Below are positions 43,609 to 55,265 of a stretch of 64,000 nt of DNA, in pieces. The notes beneath the pieces were generated by a model that did no database searches, had not been told where the DNA came from, and saw only the letters and a list, made by a program, of their open reading frames with translations. A program made the translations under genes and the position numbers. Each line of letters begins with the position of its first letter. The stretch's first letter is position 1. Location of the stretch: NCBI GenBank assembly GCA_001557505.1, contig LSAX01000007.1:1674001-1738000 (forward strand), in the 5' to 3' direction. This DNA is from Reticulascus tulasneorum. Lineage: Eukaryota; Ascomycota; Sordariomycetes; Glomerellales; Reticulascaceae.

Positions 43609-46600
43609 GAGGAAGATGACGTGTCCTTAGAGTACCTCGCTCATTGCAAGCGCTTATTGAAAATCCAATTGGAATGTCCGATTGGAATGCTACATCCAGA
43701 TGTCTGGGACAATGTCTACTGGGTGGCCAGCTGGGTATGGCATCAGGTACTCGAATCAAGTTAGCATAGCGAAAACGATGTTTCGATCTCCGGTTCCTGC
43801 TTCGAGTGATCTGGTGCGAGAAAGAAGTGTATGTGCCCCAAGTTGCTTTGCGCGCATTCGCGCGAGAAACGCGGCTTGGTGATCTCAAGGCAAGCGGTAG
43901 GGCACTGGTTGTTGATTAGTGTTTGTCAATGCCATGTCCCTTACCATGATATTTCTTCATCCACATTATTGAGTACTTGAGAAGGAATAGTTTATTAAAT
44001 TGGAGATCTCGGAATAGACAGCCATGACCAAGACACTCAGTTCGTAAGTTCCGCCAATGCCTCAGGAGCCACTCATACCTGGCTTCCTGTTGAATATTAA
44101 GACAATAGTAGTAGTACACAATGCGTCCCGGGACCAGCCGTTGGTGAATCATTCAGTCTTTCTATTGGCACCAAAAGAAAAAGTATTAATCCGGGGGTCG
44201 AGGCTTCATGTCTTCTGTTAAATCCAGCTTACTCCGGGGCTAGTACAAAGGAGCACTTGAACGGTGGCAAAGGCTGGCTCTCGTCCCACCAAGATGCTCG
44301 ATGAACACCAAGAGAAGCAAGATCTCTGGGTAAGTTGCCATATCCACACATCTTGGAGAGTGGGCCTGGATGCGGATGCAAGAACGGGGATCCGGATAGC
44401 TCGAGGCTCATGTGACTTCTGAAGGGGCCTCTTGAACAAGGACACATGGCAGATGGTGACATGTCACAAAGGACTCAAAGACAGACCTGGAATCGGAACG
44501 AGTGCGCGGATGGTTGTGGCTAACCAATTGGCGAGCGAGAGTGACAGGATGACAACGTAACGTGTTGCTTGCTAGTCGATGTGTGAATCGAGCTGTTGTG
44601 GAAGATCCTGGATAATCGGAAGGGTAGTGTTGGCGACAAGACAGGAGGATGAAAGGGGAGCCCTCACCGCTTCGCACATCAGTTCCTGATAAATTGCGGA
44701 TGAGTCAAGTCTTTTGGACACATGATACAAGACTAGTCGTCGACGTTGCGAACCTGCGCTTAACTTCGAACATCATATAGGGTTTCCTGCCCTAGACAGG
44801 CAAGGTAGTCAGTTGACGGTGTCGGCGATGCTTTGAGATTCAAGCTGGCTGTCGGATCTCCAACGACCTTGAATTACGAGATGTCCCGTCTTCTCCACTT
44901 CACTGTTGTTTCCAGGATATACTGAAGATGCTTCGAGCACATGAATGTTTTCATGAACTGGGTGGTGTCGAGACAGGGAGAGGAAAGGCCCCCCACGGGC
45001 ACCAGTAGCTCAGGGATTCAAGCGTGGCCAGTAGGAAGCATATCCGCTAGATTCGGGCCAGGACATCTGGTTTCCGGGTGGAATATTGGCCACAGAATCT
45101 GAGTAGCTAGTAGATTGAAAGGGTAGGCGTGAAAGAAAAGAAAGAAACGCTCGGGCATACCGATGGAGCGGGCGGGGATGGGGGGCATCACCCAGGCAGA
45201 CCGCGGTAGTGGCTGCAGGAATGCCGATGTCTCGTCTCTGCATTAGCTGGGGACGGGTCGGCTATCTCTGATCTGGAAACCAATAATGTCTTCGTTCCGG
45301 CTTGGTCTATTCCCTGCGAGATGGAGTCCAGATCGGTGGCGGTGTCATCTCATGTATTGTGCAAAGTTCGAACTCTATGCTCCGGCCAAACAAGGCTGGG
45401 CACAGATGCATACATTGAAGGATGGTCAGGCATCAAGATAGTCCATGCTGATGGAGTGTTGTTAGAAGAGCGCAAAGGAAAGGGCAACCGCACCCTGCTT
45501 TCGGGCAGGATGGGTGGCAGCATCCCTTGGGTCACAAGTCCGGTGCATCATACTGGGTATATCACGGTCAGGGACCGATCCCGTCTTCCGTGCCGCTAGA
45601 TCGTCCCAAGTTGGAATCCTGGTGCTTTGTCTGGGAAAGAAAGTTTCCCACATGTGGTTTGTCGATCTTGAAACGTCATATCTGCAGTGCGACCGTGGCC
45701 CCCCTGTCTGTACCAGTGAGCTGCACCATTTCGGATGGAAGTACAACCATGGCCTTGAGGTGGAAGCTGATGCGGACGCCGTGGCCGGGATTCACAAGCA
45801 GCAGACCCAACACGGAGAACGTTAGTGGAGGATTATCCGGGTAGTTGCTTTGCCGATGAGGCTGGGGAGCCGCAGGGCGGCAGATCGAGTGTGACATTAG
45901 CCATTGCGGCCAACGACAAGTGATGGTGATGGTGAGAGATGCAGCATTGCTTGAAGATCGAGCATCCGTGAATGTGCTGGACGGCTGCAAACCGGTGAGA
46001 CGCGAAAGCGATCAAGGTCACGGCAGGATGTGCGAGGCGACCCTGCCCAGTGCCATCTACCATCAGCTCCACGCCGGGCTGCAGACGGGGGGGTCTGGAG
46101 TCGCTGAGCAGGTGGCTACTACTAGGTAGATGGATGGGGGAACCGCGTGCGCTAATGCTGTAGGCTTTGCACGGCTGGGACCTTTTCGCGAGACGCCGGC
46201 TACTTCCTGTGGCAATCCTTGCGAATCCGTAGGTTTACCATAGGGAGATGTCGGTCGGTCGGTCTGAGCCTGGACATCCATATGGCCAGGGCCCGGCCGA
46301 TATGTCGGATGGAACCCTCAACGACCCGACTAGGCCTCTGCCACGCGGGGCGTTCACCATGTTTGACCTGCCATGTCAGGTTTGCTACGCTACGCAGACA
46401 GGTCCAAGACAGAAGGCAGGGAGTGGTTTCAAATGGCAGTGGTCTTTGAAGTATAGCTGCCGGAAGTGAAATGCTCTCCACCACCACCACCCGGAGTTAA
46501 AAAGAGGTTTCCCCCACTCAGCCCCAGAGGCAAGCCAAGCTGCGCTGAGAAGCTCAAGGAGGCTTATGTAGGTAGTATGCTCACCAGCTTCCAATTGGCC

Positions 46601-48166
46601 CAGTTCTTTCTTTCCTCAATGACCCCTGGCTGTCCAATCCCAAAGCGGCATCCCCCCCACATGTAATCCCTGCTTCAGCACCACGGATTGGTTTGATCTG
46701 GATCCGATCTCGAGGACCCCAGACATTTCTTTGGGATCTGAGACGCACGGGCCCGATCTTGTCCGTTCCCGATCATGGGCCATCCCATCCCTCCCCTTAC
46801 CACCCAAATTACGTGCTACGTAGTAGTAGCAGTGGCAGAGACTGACCCATCTGGGAATCTATGTATGCCGGCTCTCTTTTACATCACACCGAGAGCACCT
46901 ATGGTGGTTATAAGCAGCTACATTAGTCGATCAGGTAGTGGGTGGGCGCATAATGAATGGCCGGGTCTTGCTTTCAAAGGCTTCCAGTGGGTGGCAATGA
47001 AAAGCCACATGGATTCGCAGCATACACACTGCAGTACGGCGCATCATGTCGCCCACGGGTTGCCACGAGCAAGATACATGGGCTTGGATGGTGTGCCCGG
47101 GTTCAGGATTCTCTTCAAGGGCATGCATGGGATGTAACTTGATGCCCTCTCGCCTCGGGTGCATCGAATGGGAGTCCAAGTCGAGCTACCTCTCCACCCT
47201 ATATACCTTGGTCACCTAGTTACATACATCCCACTTCCCTCAACCATACAAATATTGCTTTACACACCCCTCGGACTTAGCTCCGATATTCTTCTGCCTC
47301 GTTTGTGATTACTGACAAGCACAATAATAAGTCCGGGCTGCACTACAGTAGTAACCCAGAGAACCTCCTCCAAGAGTGATGATGCGCATTTCAGCTCCAG
47401 CTGCATCGACAATTCATCACAAGCCCAAATCACCCACCCCCCCTTCCCTCCCGCCACGCCTCAAGACCCTGCATCTCATGTTCCCCAGTTCCTTTTCACA
47501 CCGATCTACCACCGGCATCTAGCCTAGACTAGCCTCCCCGAGATCCCTGATTCCCTTCATTTCTTGTGATTCCAAAGGTTCGCGGTAGCTTCTTCCATCG
47601 CCAGACTACAAAGAGACAGGATCATCCTCTTCACCCTCGCCAGGTAATTAAAGTGGATCTCCCCTCAAAGTCTATGACAGCTCCACGTGGAGCTTCACCA
47701 TTTGAGCCCCCCCCCCCCCAAACCACACAATATTTCATTCCCTTCATGGGCTGCCATAGGCTTGTTAGCCGCATAAACTCCCCTCCTCCATCCGCGCAGC
47801 TTTGATGCCGTCATAGCAAAACCCCTAGACCCCCTTCCAGCGGCCACTCACCCACACGTCGGTCCACTGACCACCCGGCTAAGCAGATAAACCTAGTTCT
47901 ACATCGAGCCGCTTCTCTTACCGCATCACTCACGAACCAGCCCAGACCCCTTGACTGTGACTAAGAAGGGGGGAGAGGGTCTAAACCGCACCTTTACGCG
48001 GGAGCCCTCTTCACTTTGATATACACCTGCCCCAGTCCAACGCTCCGCCAGCTGAACGACTTATCAACCCCCCGTTTGGAATCACTTGTCGGTACAAATC
48101 TTTGTGCTCCAATCTTGCATCTAACATCGTTCCCAAATCCGGAAATCCACTATCACATCATCAACC
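43609..48166. other. 4.6 kb gene-poor region
   Basis: No frame has recognisable protein features. Between about 45,300 and 46,500 overlapping frames on both strands run 70-105 codons, but their composition is not gene-like. A run of 13 C lies at 47707-47719. The last 700 bases or so are C/T-rich and should hold the promoter and leader of the CRY-DASH gene. An untranslated transcript cannot be excluded. Confidence 0.4.
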
Positions 48167-50327
48167 ATGCCTCCCACACCAGCCAATATACTCATATACC
48201 TCCTTCGACATGACTTGCGCGTCTCAGACAACCCTGTCTTACACCATCTTGCAACCTCTTCCGAGCATGGATTTACACACCTCTTGCCAGTCTACGTCTT
48301 CCCAGCTCACCAAATAGAGATCTCAGGTTTCATTCGGGAGGGAGGCAAATCTCCTTACCCCGAGGCCAGGAGTCAAATCGGAGGTTTCTGGAGATGTGGG
48401 CACGTAAGAGCAAAGTTCATTGCACAGTCAGTGTGGAACCTTAGGGAATCATTTGAAAGCCTCGGAAGCGGTCTTTCGATACAGGCTGGCATGTTTGGTG
48501 ATGTTGTCCAGAACCTCATCCAAGGCATATCCGAGAAGGGCCATAAGGTCGGTGCGGTATGGATGACGGCTGAAGTCGCTGTTGAGGAACAGGCAGACGA
48601 GAAGGCGGTGGCATTGGCGTGCTCCAAGAACGGCGTTGACTTCAAGACGTGGCTTGATGAGAAATACTTCGTTGATGAGTGAGTCTGCCCTCTAGACCAT
48701 GAGGATCATATCCCACTGACGATGACATCTCAGCCGAGACCTGGAGCTCAAAGAACCGAGTGAGTTGCCGGACGTGTTTACCACATACCGAAAAACTCAA
48801 GAACCATTACGTGAGCGGCCACGGGCTACAGTGCCGAAGCCACTGGAATCTTCACTTCCACCTTATCCAGAGCACCTATGGCTCCCTGCTGAGATAGCTC
48901 CATTTGGGGTCCCCAGCTCTTACGAAGAGATCGAAAAAGCCTTGTTGAGCCCGCTGAAAGATTTTGTTTCAAGTCCACCTGAACGTCCAGAGAACGCGAA
49001 CTCTGTCCATCCCTTTGATGGTGGTGAAGACAGAGCCCAGGAACGGCTACATCACTTGGTCAAGTCTGGCGCAATGTCAACCTATAAGAATACCCGAAAC
49101 GGACTTCTTGGCGTCGACTTCAGCACTAAACTCTCAGCATGGCTTGCGTTAGGATGTATTACTGCAAGACAGGTGCATGAAGAGTTGCTGAAGTTGGAAG
49201 ACGGTACAGACGAGGAGTTTAAGGAGGCGGAAGGCTTCGGCAAAGGAGAAAACGAAGGAACGAAGGCCGTACGCTTCGAACTTCTCTGGAGAGACTACAT
49301 GCGTCTATGCACCAAGAAATTCCGGCACAAGCTCTTTCGGCTGTCTGGATTCAGAGAGGACAAGACATGCAAGTGGAAGTCGGCCAACAAGTTACAAGCG
49401 AGACACGGAAATAGCGGCACAACAGTAGAAGAGGTTGAGAGGATCTTACAGAGATTCCTATCCGGCACCACTGGGATGGGATTGATTGACGCCTCTCAGC
49501 GGGAGATCTATCACACGGGGTATACATCGAACAGAGCCCGACAGAACGTCGCCAGCTTCCTCACGAAGCACCTCGGCATCGATTGGAGATATGGAGCCGA
49601 GTGGTACGAGTGCTTCTTGGTCGACTACGATGTATCCTCCAATTGGTCAAATTGGCAGTACGTTGCCGGCGTTGGAAACGACCCTCGTGGCGAAGCTCGG
49701 ATCTTCAACCCAGTAAAGCAAGCTTTCGACTACGACAAAGAGGGAGCGTATGTGAAAACGTGGGTGCCGGAGGTTCGGGAGTTGGAGAAACTCGAAAACG
49801 TCTTCCAACTATGGACTACCGCACCGGAGGACCTGGAGCGCTTGGGGCTAAAGGACCTTCCTATGGTCACGGATCCGGTTAAGCGGATCGAGTTCAGCGT
49901 GGATGGCAAGCCAAAGAACCCCCGCCGGACATATATGCGAAGGAGAGGACGTGGCGCCGGCTCCGGCAACGGAGGCGGCAGTGGCGGTACTGGGCAAGAC
50001 AACTCCCCAGAGCCAAACTCACCTGGAGATCAACGATCCCCTCCACCCGAGGGACCACGACGGTTCGACGGCCAAGGCTACAGGGGAAATGGAGGCTATC
50101 GTGGAGGATTTCGAGGTGGTAGAGGACGAGGAGGGGGTGACCGAGGATATCGCGGACGTGGAGGTGGCTATGGGGGTCGAGGGGCTCCCAATGGCGCATA
50201 CAATAGCGGTGGGTACAATGGCGGCTTCAACAGCGGCTACAACGGCGGCTACTACGCCCCCGTCAACATCCCCTTCAACCAACCACATTCTCAGTGGACA
50301 ACGGCGGATGCTGGGCTTCAAATGTGA
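48167..50327 (+). CDS. cry: Cryptochrome DASH (CRY-DASH)
   Basis: Exons 48167-48678 and 48734-50327 give 701 residues. The N-terminal photolyase domain begins ILIYLLRHDLRVSDNPVL. The FAD-binding helical domain includes WLALGCITARQVHEEL, FELLWRDYMRLCTKKF, DASQREIYHTGYTSNRARQNVASFL and NWSNWQYVAGVGNDPRGEARIFNPVKQ, all close to CRY-DASH consensus. From about residue 573 there is a Gly/Arg tail with RGG repeats that turns Tyr/Asn/Gly-rich, as in Neurospora CRY. CRY-DASH proteins repair cyclobutane dimers in single-stranded DNA and bind flavin and folate. In Fusarium and Neurospora they affect light responses, and RGG tails bind RNA. The gene lies about 2 kb beyond the 3' end of carRA. Confidence 0.94.
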
Positions 50328-50924
50328 CGCGAAGGCCGTCATCACGCACCTGAGTGAGCGGTGGATCTTGTCAGGGGGTTTGCAGAACAGAGCGAACTGG
50401 GGTTCTCACGGGTGATATGAGGCATCGGAACGTAAATCTACCTGTTGCATTGCGTTCGGCGTCCATAAAAATCATCACTGTATCAACAGTAGCTATTAGA
50501 GCTGCTCATTAATAACGGATATCGATAAATACAATGTTTCCCACGGATGTTTGGACGAGAGTTGCGTGCCTAGCACTGAGTGGGCATACCTGTGGTAATA
50601 ATCTAGGCGGCGAGCGCTGCCTGAGAAAAGGTGCTAGTACGGATGAGATGATGCAGTTGACATTGCGACCTTTCAATTAGCCTTCAGCAAGGCTCGAAAC
50701 ACGTACTATACACCTAGTCTAGCTTGCGGGTGTGCTCTCACACCCGAGACAATACTGGCACCATCTATCTCCAAGTCCAATGCCCGAACCCGCTGTCTAG
50801 CCAGGCAGCCGACGTCTATTTCGTACATAAATGTCATTAGACACAAAGCACCATGCACGCTGCCCTTCGTACGCCTCGTGCGGTAGCCAAATCCCATGTT
50901 TTTCCTTTGAGTGGACCCCGTAGC
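50328..50924. other. Convergent intergenic gap
   Basis: 3' untranslated regions of CRY-DASH and the hotdog thioesterase gene; nothing else seen. Confidence 0.45.
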
Positions 50925-51980
50925 TCAAAACCTCTCCGGCAAAGGAGGCACTCCCCCATTCTTGGGCACAACAAACAGCCCCCTGGACTCACAAATCACC
51001 TCCCCCGACGTTCCCTCCATCCGTGCTACAACCCACATCTTGCGATCGAGCTTGTCTTCGTCGCTCTCGCCCTCGGGGCCGACTTGCAATTTCGGCAGCA
51101 CTGCGTTGACCCTGACTACAAACACGTCATCCGGGTGCGCGGGCCGAATGTAGTCCATGTGCAGCTTCGCCGTAACAGCCGTGCCGGCACTGAATTTCCG
51201 TGCGGCCAGCCTGCTCATCGCCTCGTCCATGATGGTGGCAAGCATGCCGCCGTGGACAATCGCCGGCCAGCCGCTCACCCCCATGCCGAAGGAAACGACG
51301 ACGACCATCTCCCCCGTCCACGAATCCCTGAACACCCTGTGCATGATCCCCAGCACCTGCGGCATGTTCTCCAAGCTCGCCGTGAAGTGGTGTTTCCGCT
51401 GCTCGTCGCCCATGTCCTCGTACGCCTGCCAGTTGTCCCACCTCATATCCTCCGGGGTCTGGCCCGGCAAGATGGTCATCATGCTGCTCACGAGCGGCCA
51501 GTGCTCGATGACCGCTACCGTCGCGGCCTGGCGGAGGAAGGGGATATCCTCGGGCTCCACCTCGCCTATGACTTCGGTGACGAATGCGCGCGTGAGTGGC
51601 GTTTCGATGAGGAAGATATTGGTTACATGGTAGCTGGCGTATGTGATGAGAGAAGCAATGAGTATTCGGAGGAGGTATCTCCGTGCCTTCGAACGCGGCG
51701 GTTTTGGTGGTTGGGGCAGAGGTGGTGGTGGGCTAGAGAGGAGGGCAGAGATTTGGGCGGGGGTTAGTTGGGCGAGGTTGTTGAGCGCCGCTTGGGCGTT
51801 GGGGTCGGACGGAGGGACGGTTGGTGGGATAGGCGGCCGTATAGACGCAGTACGTGAGGATGTGGTGGTGAGTACGCGGAAACTTTGCCTGAAGAGAGCT
51901 TTTGAGGAATTGTGGAGGAGCGGCTTCGAGGGTGCAGACAGCTCCCGCAGGAGCTGTCGTGTAATGTTTCGTGACAGCAT
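50925..51980 (-). CDS. Hotdog-fold (PaaI-type) thioesterase, mitochondrial/membrane-anchored
   Basis: Single exon, 351 residues. Residues 1-45 are rich in Arg, Ser and Thr without acidic residues, as in a mitochondrial presequence. A Pro-rich linker leads to one membrane helix at about 102-125 (YLLRILIASLITYASYHVTNIFLI). The hotdog domain occupies about 195-340, with VHGGMLATIMDEAMSR (242-257) as the active-site helix, Asp252 the probable catalytic residue, and GTAVTAKLHMDYIRP and VICESRGLFVV further on. The family hydrolyses acyl-CoA thioesters. It lies tail-to-tail with CRY-DASH and 443 bases from the 3' end of carRA; no functional link to pigment is proven. Confidence 0.87.
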   Translation of the reverse strand: MLSRNITRQLLRELSAPSKPLLHNSSKALFRQSFRVLTTTSSRTASIRPPIPPTVPPSDPNAQAALNNLAQLTPAQISALLSSPPPPLPQPPKPPRSKARRYLLRILIASLITYASYHVTNIFLIETPLTRAFVTEVIGEVEPEDIPFLRQAATVAVIEHWPLVSSMMTILPGQTPEDMRWDNWQAYEDMGDEQRKHHFTASLENMPQVLGIMHRVFRDSWTGEMVVVVSFGMGVSGWPAIVHGGMLATIMDEAMSRLAARKFSAGTAVTAKLHMDYIRPAHPDDVFVVRVNAVLPKLQVGPEGESDEDKLDRKMWVVARMEGTSGEVICESRGLFVVPKNGGVPPLPERF

Positions 51981-52423
51981 CTCTTCGCTGTTGATTCAAT
52001 GCATAGTGCTGAGCCGAGCTTATTGCCTGGCTTGCGTTGGGAAGCTGCTCCGGGGTGTGGTCTTCGGAACCGATCGAGTGGTCGAGCTGTGCGTTGGTGT
52101 CGCTAGCCCTGGAGTGGGTACAGATGTAGCTTTAAAGTTTGTCAAGGTGAAAGAGATCTCACCGAGGGATGTGTGTAGTCCGTGCACAGAGAGCTTGTGC
52201 TAGGATCTAATGACGTAGGTACATATCACCAAATCATCGAAGCAAATGCAGCGCGATTTGACGCAACACACTTTATCGTGTGAAACAGAGCGAGTTTACC
52301 CAATGAGATGGTTCAGTCTAATTATGCGTGTCTAATTGCGCAGCCAGTTCTTTGGTTCATAAACACTTCCCCTGGAAATGCCATCACCAACGCCAGTGTC
52401 TGTCCAGCAGACGTTCCACGTTT
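51981..52423. other. Intergenic: thioesterase promoter and carRA 3' region
   Basis: The plus-strand frame running through here from 51643 is a shadow of the thioesterase extended by chance. No gene seen. Confidence 0.45.
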
Positions 52424-54294
52424 CTATGAAACCAGTAGATTGCTCCACGCAACCCATATTCTCCTGAGCTTAGGCACAGTAGCCTTTCCAGAACCATCAG
52501 CGGCAGATATGCCGTTGCCTTTGAGGAGTATGCGGCCAATCTCCATGTAGCTTTCCACGGCGACGACCATGGGCCCCCGTGCTTCTGAAGGGACAAAGTT
52601 CATCGAGCCTCGCGCCTCGCGGTAATGCTGAAACGCCTTGCCCAGGAGCTTCCGTCGGACGTTCTCGATTCCTTGCCTATGAGGATCCTGGAGCACCATC
52701 TCGGGCGTCAGGTTCTCCTCCTTCAACCACGTGGTCGGGAGGTATACCCTCCCGAGCTTGGTGTCGACTGCAATGTCACGAGCGATGTTGACAAACTGCA
52801 GCGCGAGACCCATCTGCCTTGCAGAGTTGCGGAGGTAATCCTTCATGTAAAGGGGTAAGTTGTGGCGGCAGTGGTGGAAGACCAGTTCAAGGCAGAGCTG
52901 CCCGACGGTGCTCGCCACACGAGAAGAGTAGAGCTCGAGCGCTGCTTCGTCGGCGATGGGGAATTCTTGCCCCTGCTGGAACGACAAGTCCATCTGAAAG
53001 CCCTTGAGGAGTTCCGAAAGCGGCTCCTTGGGGAGAAGTTCCAGTGGAACGAAGCGCAATGCAGATTGTGTCGATTCAGGGAAGTTCTCTATCGCGTACT
53101 CTGAAGCCGCGGTCTTTTCAGATTGTACCGAATCCGAGAGCTTGTACGCAAGATCGAGGTGGCGCTCGAGCTTGTTTATCCAGGAGGATGCAGACTGTAC
53201 GTCAGTGGCATCGTCTACGAGATCATCCGCCATACGGCAATATGAATATCTGTATCGCGTGAGTGGTTGCCAGGCAACTTTTACAATTGCGACTTACAGG
53301 AAGGTCAGGTCAATTCGCAATCGTCCAGGGAATACAGAGCTAGCAAGATAGAAGCTTCGACTTTTCTTCTGTAGTCTGGTCACAGCTTGCCTGATCCCTA
53401 GGATGCGTTGCATGTCATAGCTGCGCGACGGCGTTATACGCGCCTGCAAGAGGGACGCCGATAGAGCGTTCGATGGCTCTGAAAACAGTTTGGGAAACGC
53501 ATCCGCGACTGCAACGGCCTTATCAAACGCTGCGATGCCAAACACTATTAGTATGTTTGTGGCTAGAAAGAACACTGCTTCTTCAATCTCCAGGCTACCG
53601 AAGACGCGGATGCCCAGTTTTGTCCCGGTCTCAATGGACCAAGTTCCTCGGCCGAGAGCCATTTCATCCACAACCCACATGTATAATGTTGGGAGTATCA
53701 CGGGTACGGTTGTACAAGCGAGGGGCAGAGCGAGCAGAAACTGGCCGGTGATGGTCCATATGAACAGCGCGAATGAGGCTGCCCATACCAGTATGAGACC
53801 GAGGTAGGTCCCTTCGCGATTCTTGTATACCAGAAGAGCTCCCCAGCAGATGGCACCGAATATGCCGATTTGGCCATAGCCTTTGGCCCTCTTGATCCAC
53901 GCAGGCACAGTGGACTGGGAGTTCAAGTACTGAGCGTGCAAGACCGGCTTGTTGATGAGAATGTAGAGGAGAGCGGTGATGTAAGTTTGGATGACAAAGA
54001 AAAATAACTCTTCGACAGGAATCCCAAAGAGCCCCGGCCCAAGAACGGCATCTGGGGGATACGTCCAGATTCCGGTCCGGATAAGGTAGGCATCCCAAGG
54101 GATTGTGGCCGTGAAGGCAATGGTGATGATGAACAGAGTCCGAACGACATCCAGGCGGGTCAGAACAGGGAACGAAACAAAAGTGAGCAGTGCAGCCACT
54201 GGGATCGTGAATTTTACGTGACTGGTGACATTATCAGTGAGGCTATCGCCAGATGAGTTGGGAGCACATACACAAGCGCGTAGTCGTAACCCAT
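52424..54294 (-). CDS. carRA: Bifunctional lycopene cyclase / phytoene synthase (carRA, al-2 type)
   Basis: Three exons (54294-54272, 54221-53298, 53249-52424) give 590 residues. Exon 1 has only 23 bases (MGYDYALV), and its join to HVKFTIP is typical of the family. Residues 1 to about 235 form the membrane lycopene cyclase domain, two CarR-type repeats with motifs such as IPWDAYLI, PVEELFFFVIQTY and SLEIEEAVFFLATNILIVFG. The rest is phytoene synthase: KKSRSFYLAS, DDLVDD (324-329), and RDIAVD (473-478) within NIARDIAVDTKLGRVYLP. The acidic clusters bind magnesium diphosphate. The enzyme makes phytoene from two geranylgeranyl diphosphates and later cyclises the desaturated product. Head-to-head with carB. 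Confidence 0.96.
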
Positions 54295-55265
54295 GGTGGG
54301 CGAGCAGCCTTCGTCAGCTGCAAAGTCAAGTTTGGGAGTGTGTAAGAGAGGATTGGTCAACAAGAGGTCATGTTTGTATTCATATCCGTAGTATGTATTT
54401 TTGAGATAGCCTACTGATAAGTGGATGCGACCACTTCTAGCTTCTATCCAGGGTTTAAAGTCCATGAAGTCACTCTGTATCGTTCGTCCAAGTCCAACGG
54501 GAGTCTCCGCAGGAATAACGCAACACCCAGCCACTTGAGCTGTTGGGTTTCTTCGGCACGGAGGTCGATCTTGTTGGGGTTTCCGCGGTGGATCGTAAGC
54601 ACGAGGAGGATTTTGGCGCTTGCAGGAAAAAAAGTCTATGACACCATGATCTCGACCCGAAATCACATTGTTCGAGACCACAAATCCCCTGGAAACTAGT
54701 GTAATCCGGCGCAATCCCCATGCCAATCCACAATTACCGTCCCTGATCTGAAGGGTCCATTTGGTAGTGAATCATCAAACGAGCTAATGCGGCCTGTTCG
54801 GGCCTAGTCATTACGAGCTCGACTTACACGTGTAATCGCATCTTAGTTGAGAGCTCTATCCGCCCGTGAGTCAATCCGGAATCCCAGGGTTGGGCCCGGT
54901 CTACCGGCGCGCCAAGCTACTGCTTTGGGAATGTACGTGCCATAGAGGCGCGTGTTTCGTCGAGTCTAAGTGTCATCACTGGCATGAGTAGCCGTCGCAG
55001 ATGCATCGGAGGTCGGGGCATGCAGAAAGTGGGTTGCGCTCAGTCGCATGTTCGAGCTCGACGACGATGCTCGTCCAGCGCCTAGATTAGACACAAAACT
55101 GCTGCTTCATTATAGGGTTTTGCAATTGACACCAAGCAAGATCTGTAACAGAAGTTAGAAAGAGAGCAAGAGCTGTTGATTGATTGCACTCCCGCCAATC
55201 GTCTGTCCAAACCGTTCTTGAGGTGCCAAGTCTTGAGTGATTGCAGATCGGCCATTAAAAAGAAA
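54295..55265. promoter_or_regulatory. Divergent carRA-carB promoter region
   Basis: The 971 bases between the two start codons must carry control of both genes. Five GATC cores lie at 54567, 54591, 54648, 54745 and 55246, about what chance gives; the first two form a 24-bp-spaced inverted pair (CGATC...GATCG). A TGAGTCA site lies at 54867 and ACACGTGT near 54826. White-collar control is expected from known biology of these genes, but the motifs here do not prove it. Confidence 0.5.

Noticed and set aside
51643..52203. Plus-strand 186-codon frame overlapping the hotdog thioesterase
   Set aside because: It mirrors the thioesterase N-terminal coding region on the opposite strand; Gly/Arg-rich shadow of Pro/Ser-rich codons.
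54295..55265. Enrichment of GATC light elements in the carRA-carB promoter
   Set aside because: Five GATC in 971 bases is close to random expectation; only one spaced pair is kept as a weak finding.
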